Positions 36,097 to 44,858 of a DNA stretch of 61,810 nucleotides are shown here, in pieces. The position numbers were made by a program, and so were the translations under genes. Origin of the DNA: Bacteroidota bacterium (GTDB lineage Bacteria > Bacteroidota > Bacteroidia > Chitinophagales > Chitinophagaceae); assembly GCA_003175935.1 (NCBI GenBank), contig PSRI01000012.1:1-61810 (forward strand), read 5' to 3'. Under the pieces are notes generated by a model. The model saw only the letters and a program-made list of their open reading frames with translations, ran no database searches and was not told the origin of the DNA. Position 1 is the first letter of the stretch; the number at the start of each line of letters is the position of its first letter.

Positions 36097-39051
36097 TTAT
36101 AGTGGAATGGTAAGTAATACTCTCGTACCATTATGATTTTCAAATGAAGCATTTCCATGTAGCGATGCCATTCTGGATTTTATATTGTCGATCCCGTTGC
36201 TGAATCTCCTTTTTTGGGTGAGATCAATTCCTTTACCATTATCTTGAATCTCCATTTCGAGGTGGTTGTTAATGTAGATACGAAAATCCACTTTTGTAGC
36301 GGATGCATGTTTCACTACATTATGGAGACATTCCTTAACAGCCAGGAAAATATTCCTTCTTTTTTCTCCGTCAATATATTTCTGCGGTAATTCATCAGGT
36401 GCATGAACAACACATTCAACTCCATTATTCGAAAGATAATCTGTGGCATATGATCTCGTAAAGGCAATCAGGTCAGCGATAGTATCATTTTTTTCATTTA
36501 AAGCCCATACTATTTCACCCATTTTTTCAACCATCTCAACAGAATAGTTTGTAATTTTTTCGAGTTCCTGTTTTAGTGTTGAGTCGTCTGTTTTTCTAAG
36601 TTTCATGCTTTCACTCAGAAACTTTATTCTTGACAAACCAGCACCCAGGTCATCATGCATATCCGTGGCTATTCTTGTTCTTTCTTTTTCAATTGCCTTT
36701 TGTTGTTCAAGGTTGATTCTTTGCAACTCAAGTTTGCGTGTGAAAAACGATCTTACCAGGAAAAATACGAGTGAAATGATTGCTATAACGGCAAGCGCTC
36801 TGAACCACCAGGTTTGCCACCAGGGGGGATGCACTACGAATTTGAAATTTAGAAACTGATCCGGATATCTTCCTGCCGGATAAATAGCTTTCACAATGAG
36901 TTTATAATTTCCTGGAAGGAGATTAATAAAATTGAAGTTGGAATTATTAGATGGCTCACTCCAATTTTGGTTTGAGCTTCCTTCCAGGAGATAACTGTAC
37001 TTAATCTGTTTTTCATAATAAAATGAAATCGCTGCTACAGCGATATTGAAATTATTCTCTTTGTAAGAAAATGAATATTCCTTTTGTGTGGGATCCATTT
37101 CAATATCTCCAACTTTTAGCTCGGTAACAATCATTGAAGGTATTGGTCCCGGAAAATCGACACTCTTTCCCACACGAATTACTTTGCCTTCACCAGTATA
37201 GCTCCATCCAACTCCGTTTCTATCCACCATTGTTTTTATAACGGATTCAAAAATGTTAACACTTTTGCTAAGGTTTTCAATTTTGAATTGGCCATTTACA
37301 TTCTTAATCCTGTCGAGTCCCCCTGAGGTACTAACCCAAATATTATTTTGTTTATCTGCGGACAAATGAAGAATGAAATTATCAGATAAACCATCTCTGG
37401 TTGTGAATTGTTTCCATCGTTTGATATTCATGGACGAATCAAAGTCGGCCCGAAATAGGCCATTAAATCTGGTGCCAATCCAAAGTGCACCATCCGCTCC
37501 AACTGTGATCGATCTTGGTCCCTTTGCTTGCATGGTCCTGGTGTAATTTCGAACCAGTTCAAGATAATTTGATGGATTATCGGGGTTAATTTTCAACAAA
37601 AGCAGTCGATCGTCCCGTAACGGAACCCAAACTTTATTGGTCGAATCAATGTATAAATAGTCGGCAAACTGCCGGGTTGGATACCTAAAAACTTTTTTGC
37701 CACCACCAGTAACTGCGGTTATATAACCAGTACCTGCCAGTAAATAATTGCCATTTGGATCAGGAAAAATATTTCCAAACGAATCTTCGAGGCTATCACT
37801 GTATGCCAGTCTAAATTCTCCCTTCAATCTCGATTTCTTTAAATAATAAACGTGATATGCATCTCCCAGTATTATGGTATGATTGACTGCAGCAAAAGTT
37901 CCTGGAATTGCTTTGTCTGTACTCAAAATCGTTTGTTTCCCGGATTCATCTGATGGAATTGTAATGATGCTACCATCTTCAAGAAATACATAACAAGAAT
38001 CCATTGACTGATCCGTGTAAATGCTTCTTGCTTTCCGATTGTCGAACTGTTCATAAAAGGAAATATTTCTATTCACCATTTTATCGATTCCGCCGCCTAT
38101 AAATGTGATCCATACCGAACCTTCCTGGTCCTCTAATATGCTTGAAAAATTACCAGAGTTTAATCCATTACTTGTTGTGAATTCTTTACGATTTCCCAGT
38201 GAATCCAGCCGAATAATCAGCCTGTCGCCCGTGCCGATCCAAAAGTTTTTTTCTCTATCTGTATACAACAAAGAAACATTCGGGCGTGGTGATTGAAATG
38301 CATCAGGTAGTTTTTTGTATTGAAGTTTAAGATTTTTTAACTGGGCAGTATCAATAGAAAACATGCCTTTATTGGTTGAAATCACTAATCCCAGCCACGG
38401 TGATTTTCCAGCAGCGTAGACCACCATATTTTTTTCTTCAGAAATAATTTTTTGTTTGACTCTGTCGTAAACAAATAATTTAGAAGGCATACCTGTTAAA
38501 TGGGGGTCAGTCAGGATAATGAAATAGTTGTTCCATTCAACGCCTTCATAAAGAAACCTGCCTACATCTTTGCCATTTTCATCAATAAAAGGAAGCTTAG
38601 TGAATTTATTTGTGGAGAAGAAAAACAAACCGTCATCAGAAAGAATATAAAGGTTACTGTCTGATGATTTGAGAAATTTATTTATTACCGGGTAAAATCC
38701 ATCGGAAGTTCGATAAGTATAAATTTTGTTTCCTGTGATATAATTCAATCCACTCGTATTGCACGCAATCCAAACGGAGTCATTTCCCATTTCGAGAAAA
38801 TCATTTACCAGGTCCTGGGCTAATCCGTTTTCATGAGTATAATTCCAAAAACGGGTGCCATCGTAAATGCTAAGACCACTTGACGTTCCAAAATAAAGTT
38901 TGCCTTTGCTATCCTGGTAAATTCCCTTGACTCTGTTATTGATTAATCCTTCCCGTGGCGAATAGTGAACAATCGGATATCGTTGAGAATATCCAAATGC
39001 GGCAATCAGGCATAATAATGCAGTGCAGAGCAAAATTAGTTTTGATCGCAT
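36097..39051 (-). CDS. hybrid-propeller sensor histidine kinase
   Basis: 984 residues. Signal peptide (to about residue 22). A long periplasmic region of two-component-regulator propeller repeats (for example QDSKGKLYFGTSSGLSIYDG, GADGALWIGTRFNGLF) to about residue 640. A Y_Y_Y domain (YLLEGSSNQNWSEPSNNSNF, LLPGNYKLIVKAIYPAG), one membrane helix near 750, then a HisKA_3 domain with phosphorylated His799 (DMHDDLGAGLSRIKFL) and a HATPase domain (KECLHNVVKHA, DNGKGI). Lineage knowledge: such sensors often detect polysaccharide breakdown products, but no glycan-use genes adjoin, so the signal is open. Pairs with the downstream LuxR regulator. Confidence 0.93.
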   Translation of the reverse strand: MRSKLILLCTALLCLIAAFGYSQRYPIVHYSPREGLINNRVKGIYQDSKGKLYFGTSSGLSIYDGTRFWNYTHENGLAQDLVNDFLEMGNDSVWIACNTSGLNYITGNKIYTYRTSDGFYPVINKFLKSSDSNLYILSDDGLFFFSTNKFTKLPFIDENGKDVGRFLYEGVEWNNYFIILTDPHLTGMPSKLFVYDRVKQKIISEEKNMVVYAAGKSPWLGLVISTNKGMFSIDTAQLKNLKLQYKKLPDAFQSPRPNVSLLYTDREKNFWIGTGDRLIIRLDSLGNRKEFTTSNGLNSGNFSSILEDQEGSVWITFIGGGIDKMVNRNISFYEQFDNRKARSIYTDQSMDSCYVFLEDGSIITIPSDESGKQTILSTDKAIPGTFAAVNHTIILGDAYHVYYLKKSRLKGEFRLAYSDSLEDSFGNIFPDPNGNYLLAGTGYITAVTGGGKKVFRYPTRQFADYLYIDSTNKVWVPLRDDRLLLLKINPDNPSNYLELVRNYTRTMQAKGPRSITVGADGALWIGTRFNGLFRADFDSSMNIKRWKQFTTRDGLSDNFILHLSADKQNNIWVSTSGGLDRIKNVNGQFKIENLSKSVNIFESVIKTMVDRNGVGWSYTGEGKVIRVGKSVDFPGPIPSMIVTELKVGDIEMDPTQKEYSFSYKENNFNIAVAAISFYYEKQIKYSYLLEGSSNQNWSEPSNNSNFNFINLLPGNYKLIVKAIYPAGRYPDQFLNFKFVVHPPWWQTWWFRALAVIAIISLVFFLVRSFFTRKLELQRINLEQQKAIEKERTRIATDMHDDLGAGLSRIKFLSESMKLRKTDDSTLKQELEKITNYSVEMVEKMGEIVWALNEKNDTIADLIAFTRSYATDYLSNNGVECVVHAPDELPQKYIDGEKRRNIFLAVKECLHNVVKHASATKVDFRIYINNHLEMEIQDNGKGIDLTQKRRFSNGIDNIKSRMASLHGNASFENHNGTRVLLTIPL

Positions 39052-39105
39052 ACATTAATTTACACAATTCCTTTCGGCCTTCATAGCACTTTCAAAGCTG
39101 CGATC

Positions 39106-39207
39106 TTAATTTTTCCCAAACGTTTTGTTAATAGCTTCAGTGCTATTTTGAACGTGAAGTTTATTGTTAATTTTATGAGTATACTGCCTTACAGCTCCCG
39201 TACTAAT
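39106..39207 (-). pseudogene. relic of a LuxR-type response regulator C terminus
   Basis: The minus frame reads ISTGAVRQYTHKINNKLHVQ, NSTEAINKTFGKN, stop. This aligns residue for residue with the end of the intact regulator at 35416-36045 (ISVGTVSQHVHNIYEKLHVQ, NRTEAINKIRGKE). Upstream the match fades (LVAHADSVATQ may be a shortened recognition helix), and no receiver domain remains. Nucleotide divergence shows it is old. It lies immediately upstream of the sensor-kinase gene. Confidence 0.75.
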
Positions 39208-39219
39208 TTGAGTTGCTAC

Positions 39220-39259
39220 GCTATCCGCATGCGCTACCAATGTGAAGAAGCGATAGCAA
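39220..39259. repeat. imperfect hairpin upstream of the regulator relic
   Basis: GCTATCCGC (from 39220) pairs with GCGATAGC (to 39259) with one bulged base. A CGCATGCG palindrome and, about 30 bases on, CTTCGCGAAG add to an unusually palindromic patch whose G+C is higher than its surroundings. It occupies the place where the rest of the lost regulator should be. The origin is unknown. Confidence 0.4.
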
Positions 39260-39375
39260 AGTTCCAAGCTATAGCAGTAGTGCAAGCTTCGCGAAGGCGA
39301 GCAAATGATGAACCTCATCCTGCACGGACAAGGCAATTCAATATAACCAAAGTTATGGGGGATTACTCTTTGAAA

Positions 39376-41310
39376 TCAGGATCCAAATTTGGATACAGCG
39401 ATTTTATCTTTCAGCATTTCTCTCACTGCATCTTCAATTGCTGAAGCATCATAATGACATTCGGCCTGTAGTTGCTTGGGAGATCCATGTTCAACTATTG
39501 TGTCGGGGATTCCAAGAATTCGTACCTCAGCCTGGTAATTATGTTGATACATAAATTCCAGAACAGCAGATCCGAAACCACCTACAACCGTTCCATCTTC
39601 AACTGTGATGATCCTGGAGAATTTCTGAAAAACTTCGTGAAGCATCTCTTCATCGATTGGTTTTACAAAGCGCATATCGTAATGAGCGGGGGAAAGGCCC
39701 TGAGTCTTAAGCTCACGTATAGCCGAAGCAGCAAAATTTCCAGGATGTCCAATAGTCAAAATAGCAAGTTCTTTTCCATCCTTAATTTTTCGTCCCCTGC
39801 CTATTGGGATTTCCTGCATAGGGGTTTTCCATTCCGGGAGCACACCTTCACCCCTGGGATAGCGAATTACAAATGGATGTTTGGTAGATTCCAACTGGGC
39901 CGTATACATGAGATTTCGCAACTCACTTTCATTCATGGGCGCGCTAACAATCATGTTGGGGATGCAGCGCATATAGGCAATATCATACGCGCCGTGATGA
40001 GTTGGTCCATCTTCACCAACCAGTCCGGCTCTATCCAAACAAAAAACAACGGGTAGATTTTGAATAGCTACATCATGTACCACCTGGTCATATGCCCTTT
40101 GCATGAAGGTTGAATATATATTGCAGAAAACCCTCAGGCCCTGGGTAGCCATACCCGCACTTAGCGTAACTGCATGCTGTTCACAAATACCTACATCGAA
40201 TGCACGATCGGGCATTTTATCCATCATGAATTTTAGTGAAGATCCACTTGGCATTGCCGGGGTGATTCCGAATATTTTATCATTTTTTTCAGCCAGTTCA
40301 ATAATAGTATGTCCAAATACATCCTGGTATTTTGGAGGCTGTGGGGTTTCAAATTTCTTTTTATAGATCTCACCGGTGATTTTATCAAACAAGCCTGGTG
40401 CATGCCAACGGGTTTGATCTTTTTCAGCCAGTTCATAGCCCTTACCCTTCACCGTTAGAATATGCAAAAGTTTGGCTCCGGGGATCTTTTTAAGATCCTG
40501 TAAGGTGTCTACAAGCTTGGTAATATTGTGGCCATCAATCGGACCAAAATAACGAAGGTTAAGTGATTCAAAAAGGTTACTGCTTTTGTTTACGAAGCCC
40601 TTAATACTGTGTTCAAGTTTGCTGGCCATGTCCCTGGTAAATCTTTTACCGACGGGCAGCTTGCCAAGAGCATTCCAGATTTCGTCTTTTAATTTATTAT
40701 AGGTATGAGAAGTAGTAATATCAGTTAAGTATTCCTTAAGGGCTCCAACATTTGGGTCAATGCTCATGCAATTATCATTCAACACAATTAATAGATCTGC
40801 ATCAGCAACACCTGCATGATTCATTCCTTCGAATGCAATTCCGGCTGTCATTGCTCCATCACCAATAATGGCCACGGATTTTCTATCGAGCTCACCTTTA
40901 TATTTTGCTGCAATTGCCATTCCCAGTGCAGCAGAGATGGAAGTGGAAGAATGCCCTACACCAAAAGTGTCATATTCGCTTTCGGTTCTTTTGGGAAATC
41001 CGCTTATGCCATTATATTTTCGGTTTGTTTCAAAATTGTCCCTGCGGCCAGTGAGAATTTTATGTCCGTATGCCTGGTGGCCAACATCCCATACCAAATG
41101 ATCGTAAGGAGTATTAAATACGTAATGAAGTGCTACTGTAAGTTCAACTACGCCCAAACTTGCTCCAAAATGACCACCATGAACGCTGACTACATCTATT
41201 ATATATTGTCTTAATTCGTCACTAAGCTGATGCAATTGCTCTTTAGTCAGGAGTTTAAGATCCTCGGGAGCATTGATCTGGCTTAGGAGCGGCCCAGGCT
41301 TAATATTCAT
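39376..41310 (-). CDS. dxs: 1-deoxy-D-xylulose-5-phosphate synthase
   Basis: First enzyme of the MEP isoprenoid pathway: TPP-dependent condensation of pyruvate and glyceraldehyde-3-phosphate. 644 residues with HGGHFGASLGVVELTVALHY, the TPP motif GDGAMTAGIAFEGMNHAG, the catalytic-region DVGICEQHAVTLSAG, GPTHHGAYDIAYMRCIPN and a C-terminal transketolase domain. It stands alone; the isoprenoid precursors also feed the GGGP synthase in this window. Confidence 0.96.
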   Translation of the reverse strand: MNIKPGPLLSQINAPEDLKLLTKEQLHQLSDELRQYIIDVVSVHGGHFGASLGVVELTVALHYVFNTPYDHLVWDVGHQAYGHKILTGRRDNFETNRKYNGISGFPKRTESEYDTFGVGHSSTSISAALGMAIAAKYKGELDRKSVAIIGDGAMTAGIAFEGMNHAGVADADLLIVLNDNCMSIDPNVGALKEYLTDITTSHTYNKLKDEIWNALGKLPVGKRFTRDMASKLEHSIKGFVNKSSNLFESLNLRYFGPIDGHNITKLVDTLQDLKKIPGAKLLHILTVKGKGYELAEKDQTRWHAPGLFDKITGEIYKKKFETPQPPKYQDVFGHTIIELAEKNDKIFGITPAMPSGSSLKFMMDKMPDRAFDVGICEQHAVTLSAGMATQGLRVFCNIYSTFMQRAYDQVVHDVAIQNLPVVFCLDRAGLVGEDGPTHHGAYDIAYMRCIPNMIVSAPMNESELRNLMYTAQLESTKHPFVIRYPRGEGVLPEWKTPMQEIPIGRGRKIKDGKELAILTIGHPGNFAASAIRELKTQGLSPAHYDMRFVKPIDEEMLHEVFQKFSRIITVEDGTVVGGFGSAVLEFMYQHNYQAEVRILGIPDTIVEHGSPKQLQAECHYDASAIEDAVREMLKDKIAVSKFGS

Positions 41311-41488
41311 GAATGGTTGTTAAAGCTGTAAAATTAACGTTTTCCGGGCTTAAGCCACTGGTATTACAATTTTTAACTGGTTTTCACTGGAAAAATCGGA
41401 TCAAATGCAGTGTAGGAGCCATTTGTTAAACACGTTAGGAGCTGGCACCGTTAAGCCGTTTATATAGCCATTAGTGTAATCAATATTT

Positions 41489-41517
41489 TTGACGGCTCCC
41501 GGAATTGTTTAGATTTG
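41489..41517 (+). promoter_or_regulatory. promoter of the LytS/LytTR operon (TTG-N18-TAGATTTG)
   Basis: TTG (41489-41491), 18 bases and TAGATTTG (41510-41517). The -7 box ends 4 bases before ATG 41522, so transcription probably begins at or after that ATG. The second in-frame ATG at 41534 may be the real start. Confidence 0.7.
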
Positions 41518-41521
41518 GGAC

Positions 41522-42568
41522 ATGTTGCCAAAAATGTCGAAATACTGGTGGTACCAGCTTTGCGGTTGGTTCGTGTTTGCGTTGGTAAGTGTGTTCTTTG
41601 CTTACAATTACGGCTATCCGATAACTGAAAAACTGATTATAAAACTGCTACTGGCAGTTACTCTTGGGATTTCCGCCACGCATATTTTGCGGTTGGTGAT
41701 TATTAGAAGAAACTGGCTCGTTCTGCCTATTGAAAAGGTGATTCCACGCCTCTTTGTTTGCCTGGTTATTACAAGTTTTGTTTTTACTTTCCTACTCTTA
41801 TCCCTAACTCAGATTTTTGACCTTTCAGAAGACACGAAGAAAATATCATTCTCACATCGTCTTTTGTTTCGTACGATCGATAATATTTCATTTTTACTTC
41901 TTTGGGTATTGATTTACTACGCTTACCATTATTTCCAGAAAATCAGAAGACAGGAATTGGATACATTCAGACTCCAATCGCTCGTTAAGGAACTGGAATT
42001 AAAAACTATAAAGTCTCACATCAATCCACACTTCATTTTCAACTCACTCAATAGTATCAGGGCTTTGGTTGATGAGAATCCGGAAAGAGCCAGGAATGCG
42101 ATCACAGAATTGAGCAATATTTTGAGGAGCAGTATGCAGGCAGAGAAACTGGAAACAGTTCCCCTGGAAAAGGAATTAAATATTGTAAAAGATTACCTGG
42201 CGCTGGAACAAATGCGATTCGAGGAAAGATTAAAAGTGGATTTTGAAATTGATGAGGATACACTGGATCAACCGATACCTCCGATGATGTTGCAGACACT
42301 TGTTGAAAATGCAATCAAACATGGTATCAGTAAACAGGTAAATGGCGGAGTTGTAAAAATCATTTCAGATTTTAGCGAGAACAACCACGAAATCATAATA
42401 AGAAACAGCGGTTATTTAAATGGTAGTTTGAGTCGGCATGGGTTCGGACTTCAAAGTACCCGCGATCGTCTCAGCCTGCTTTTTGGCGAAAAGGCCAAAT
42501 TTGAAATTAAGGATATTGCAGGAAATATGGTTGAGGCCAAAGTGATTTTGCCAGTTGATACCAAGTAA
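41522..42568 (+). CDS. LytS-type sensor histidine kinase
   Basis: 348 residues: four N-terminal membrane helices (about 10-135), a short coiled coil, then the His_kinase domain with His170 in SHINPHFIFNSLNSIRAL and a HATPase domain (MLQTLVENAIKHGI, GFGLQSTRDRLSLLFG). No extracellular sensor domain is evident. The next gene, 72 bases on, is the cognate LytTR regulator. Based on the promoter position, ATG 41534 is a reasonable alternative start. Confidence 0.93.
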   Translation: MLPKMSKYWWYQLCGWFVFALVSVFFAYNYGYPITEKLIIKLLLAVTLGISATHILRLVIIRRNWLVLPIEKVIPRLFVCLVITSFVFTFLLLSLTQIFDLSEDTKKISFSHRLLFRTIDNISFLLLWVLIYYAYHYFQKIRRQELDTFRLQSLVKELELKTIKSHINPHFIFNSLNSIRALVDENPERARNAITELSNILRSSMQAEKLETVPLEKELNIVKDYLALEQMRFEERLKVDFEIDEDTLDQPIPPMMLQTLVENAIKHGISKQVNGGVVKIISDFSENNHEIIIRNSGYLNGSLSRHGFGLQSTRDRLSLLFGEKAKFEIKDIAGNMVEAKVILPVDTK

Positions 42569-42640
42569 TCATACCAACCGGGACCAATCGTAGCACTATT
42601 GAAGGATGGAATTATTTCCCATGGTATAAAAAAACAAAAC

Positions 42641-43381
42641 ATGACAAAGAAAGCTATCATTATTGATGACGAGCGTTTGGCAAGAAATGAATTGAAGAAG
42701 CTCTTACAGGATTACCCGGAAATTGAAGTGGTTGCTGAAGCTGCCAATGCAAGCGAAGGAATAGAAAAGATTGAAAGCATGCTGCCCGACCTGGTTTTCC
42801 TGGATATCCAGATGCCAGGAAAAACCGGTTTCGACATGCTTACCGAGTTAGACCGAATCCCCACTGTAATTTTTACCACAGCCTACGACGAGTATGCTCT
42901 AAAAGCATTTGAAGTTAACGCTCTCGACTACCTGCTGAAACCAGTTGAGCCCAAAAGGCTGGCTGATGCATTGCACAAACTGGAACATATTGAAGAAAAA
43001 GAAGCAGGGATAGGAGTAGGCACAACATCTGTGAATCGCGGCACCCTCGGTGAAAATGACCAGGTATTTGTGAAAGACGGAGAACGCTGCTGGTTCGTGA
43101 AACTTAGTGAAATCAGGTTGTTTGAAAGTGTTGGCAACTACGCCAAAGTTTATTTCAGTACTCACAAGCCACTCATATTAAAATCTCTTAATGCACTCGA
43201 AGAAAGACTTGATGAAAAAGTTTTCTTTCGCGCAAACAGAAAACATATTGTAAACCTCAGAATGATTGAGAGAGTGGAACCCTATTTTAATGGTGGTTTA
43301 CTTCTTGAAATTAAAGGTGGTGAAAAAATTGAAGTCAGCAGAAGACAGGCTGTGAAGTTTAAGGAAATGATGAGTTTGTAA
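42641..43381 (+). CDS. LytTR-family response regulator
   Basis: 246 residues from ATG 42641 (a TTG at 42599 is less likely). Receiver domain with acidic Asp9-Asp10-Glu11, phosphoacceptor Asp55 (LVFLDIQMPGKTG) and the conserved TTAYDEYALKAFEVNALDYL block. C-terminal LytTR DNA-binding domain (LFESVGNYAKVYFS, FFRANRKHIVNLRMIERVEP). Works with the LytS kinase upstream. Targets unknown. Confidence 0.94.
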   Translation: MTKKAIIIDDERLARNELKKLLQDYPEIEVVAEAANASEGIEKIESMLPDLVFLDIQMPGKTGFDMLTELDRIPTVIFTTAYDEYALKAFEVNALDYLLKPVEPKRLADALHKLEHIEEKEAGIGVGTTSVNRGTLGENDQVFVKDGERCWFVKLSEIRLFESVGNYAKVYFSTHKPLILKSLNALEERLDEKVFFRANRKHIVNLRMIERVEPYFNGGLLLEIKGGEKIEVSRRQAVKFKEMMSL

Positions 43382-43383
43382 TT

Positions 43384-43517
43384 AGAGTACCAAGTACCAA
43401 GATTAAAGTACCTAGATTTATTTTATCATTCACCTATTATTCAAGATCAGGAAAATTAAAATTATTTCAGCATATTGCTTATTCATCAATATCTAGGTAC
43501 TAGGTACTTGGTACTCT
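43384..43517. repeat. long inverted repeat of the GTAC family
   Basis: The left arm (43384-43417, beginning AGAGTACCAAGTACC and ending TACCTAGAT) is the imperfect reverse complement of the right arm (43491-43517, beginning ATCTAGGTAC and ending TTGGTACTCT), separated by about 73 A/T-rich bases. The arms are themselves short repeats of GGTACT/AGTACC and resemble the copies at 12391 and 22258. It fills the gap between the LytTR gene and the M28 peptidase. Confidence 0.65.
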
Positions 43518-43534
43518 GTACTTCCCCCAAAAAC

Positions 43535-44824
43535 ATGAAGAAACAATTCCTCCTTGCACTGGCAACATTATCTGTATTTGTGAGCCAGGCACAGAAAATC
43601 GACAAGCTCATAGATTCCTCAGATGTCGCCCGAATTGAAAAAACCCTTTCCTCCGATGATATGCAGGGTAGGAAAACATTTTCACCTGGAATAGATAAAG
43701 CGGCCGAATTTATTGCCTCAGAATTTAAGAAGGCCGGAATTCAACCACTCCAGCCGGGTGGAAATTATTTCCAGGAATTCACGGTGATTAAACTAAAATA
43801 TATTAGCGCGAAAGGCAATTTGGATGGAGCAGAACTGGATCCTAAAGATATTGTTGCGTTTACAACCGAAGCAGCTATTTCATTCGATCAAAATTCAGGA
43901 TACAAAAAAATTAAAATAGCTGCTACAGATACTTTTCAAAAAGAGGCGTTTAAAATATTGAGAAGCGAAAAGGAAAATGTATTCGTAATTGTAGATACGA
44001 GTCAGGCAAAGAATTTCGCCAGACTCATTCGATTTAAGGGTGAGTCTTTTAAAATGAAAAACAATCTGGTTTTTGTTTTGAGTGAGAAAGATCCGACTAA
44101 TTATTCTATTGAAGTTCATCATGAGATTTCTGAGATGAAATTGAAGAATGTTGTTGGTATGATTCCTGGAAAAAGCAGGAAAGAAGAATATGTGATTTTT
44201 TCGGGGCACTATGATCATTTGGGAATAGGGAAACCCAATGCCAACCAGGATTCTATCTATAATGGTGCAAACGATGATGCAGCAGGAACAACCGCGGTAA
44301 TCACCCTGGCGAAATATTTTGCCAAAGTAAAAAACAATGAACGGAGCTTAATATTTGCAGCTTTCACTGCCGAAGAAATCGGCGGATATGGATCAAGATA
44401 TTTTTCCCAGCAATTTGATCCTGCAAAAGTGATGGCTATGTTCAATATTGAAATGATCGGCACTGAAAGCAAATGGGGAACAAATTCCGCTTATATAACA
44501 GGATTTGAAAAAACGGATATGGGCAAGATCCTCGACAAAAACCTGGAAGGAACTCAATTCAAATTTTATCCAGATCCTTATACAACCGAACAATTGTTTT
44601 ACAGATCTGATAATGCAACTCTTGCCCGTCAGGGAGTCCCCGCACATACCATTTCTACTTCCAAAATGGATTCAGAAAAATTCTATCACACCCAGGAAGA
44701 TGAATTTGAAACGCTGGACATCAAAAACATGACCGAAATTATCAAGGCCATTGCATTAAGTTCCGGAACGATCATTTCAGGAAAAGATACTCCTACAAGA
44801 GTAGATACTTCGCAGCTTCGATAG
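43535..44824 (+). CDS. M28-family zinc aminopeptidase, exported
   Basis: 429 residues from ATG 43535; the frame runs upstream into the GTAC repeat but the signal peptide (MKKQFLLALATLSVFVSQAQ) begins here. A PA-like insert is followed by the M28 catalytic domain: SGHYDHLG (His, Asp), NGANDDAAGT (bridging Asp), FTAEEIGGYGS (catalytic and metal Glu), NIEMIG and a late HTQEDEFETLD with the last His ligand. Probably a periplasmic or secreted aminopeptidase. It stands alone between the repeat and the arginine operon. Confidence 0.9.
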   Translation: MKKQFLLALATLSVFVSQAQKIDKLIDSSDVARIEKTLSSDDMQGRKTFSPGIDKAAEFIASEFKKAGIQPLQPGGNYFQEFTVIKLKYISAKGNLDGAELDPKDIVAFTTEAAISFDQNSGYKKIKIAATDTFQKEAFKILRSEKENVFVIVDTSQAKNFARLIRFKGESFKMKNNLVFVLSEKDPTNYSIEVHHEISEMKLKNVVGMIPGKSRKEEYVIFSGHYDHLGIGKPNANQDSIYNGANDDAAGTTAVITLAKYFAKVKNNERSLIFAAFTAEEIGGYGSRYFSQQFDPAKVMAMFNIEMIGTESKWGTNSAYITGFEKTDMGKILDKNLEGTQFKFYPDPYTTEQLFYRSDNATLARQGVPAHTISTSKMDSEKFYHTQEDEFETLDIKNMTEIIKAIALSSGTIISGKDTPTRVDTSQLR

Positions 44825-44855
44825 CGTCTTAGCGCCGCTTTGCGTCTTTGCGAGA
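44824..44855. repeat. short intergenic repeat (GCGTCTT units)
   Basis: GCGTCTTAGCGCC and GCTTTGCGTCTTTGCG contain two GCGTCTT units. GCGTCTTTGC (44842-44851) is the reverse complement of 12376-12385. It lies between the convergent M28 and argH genes and has no clear terminator fold. Confidence 0.45.
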
Positions 44856-44858
44856 AGT

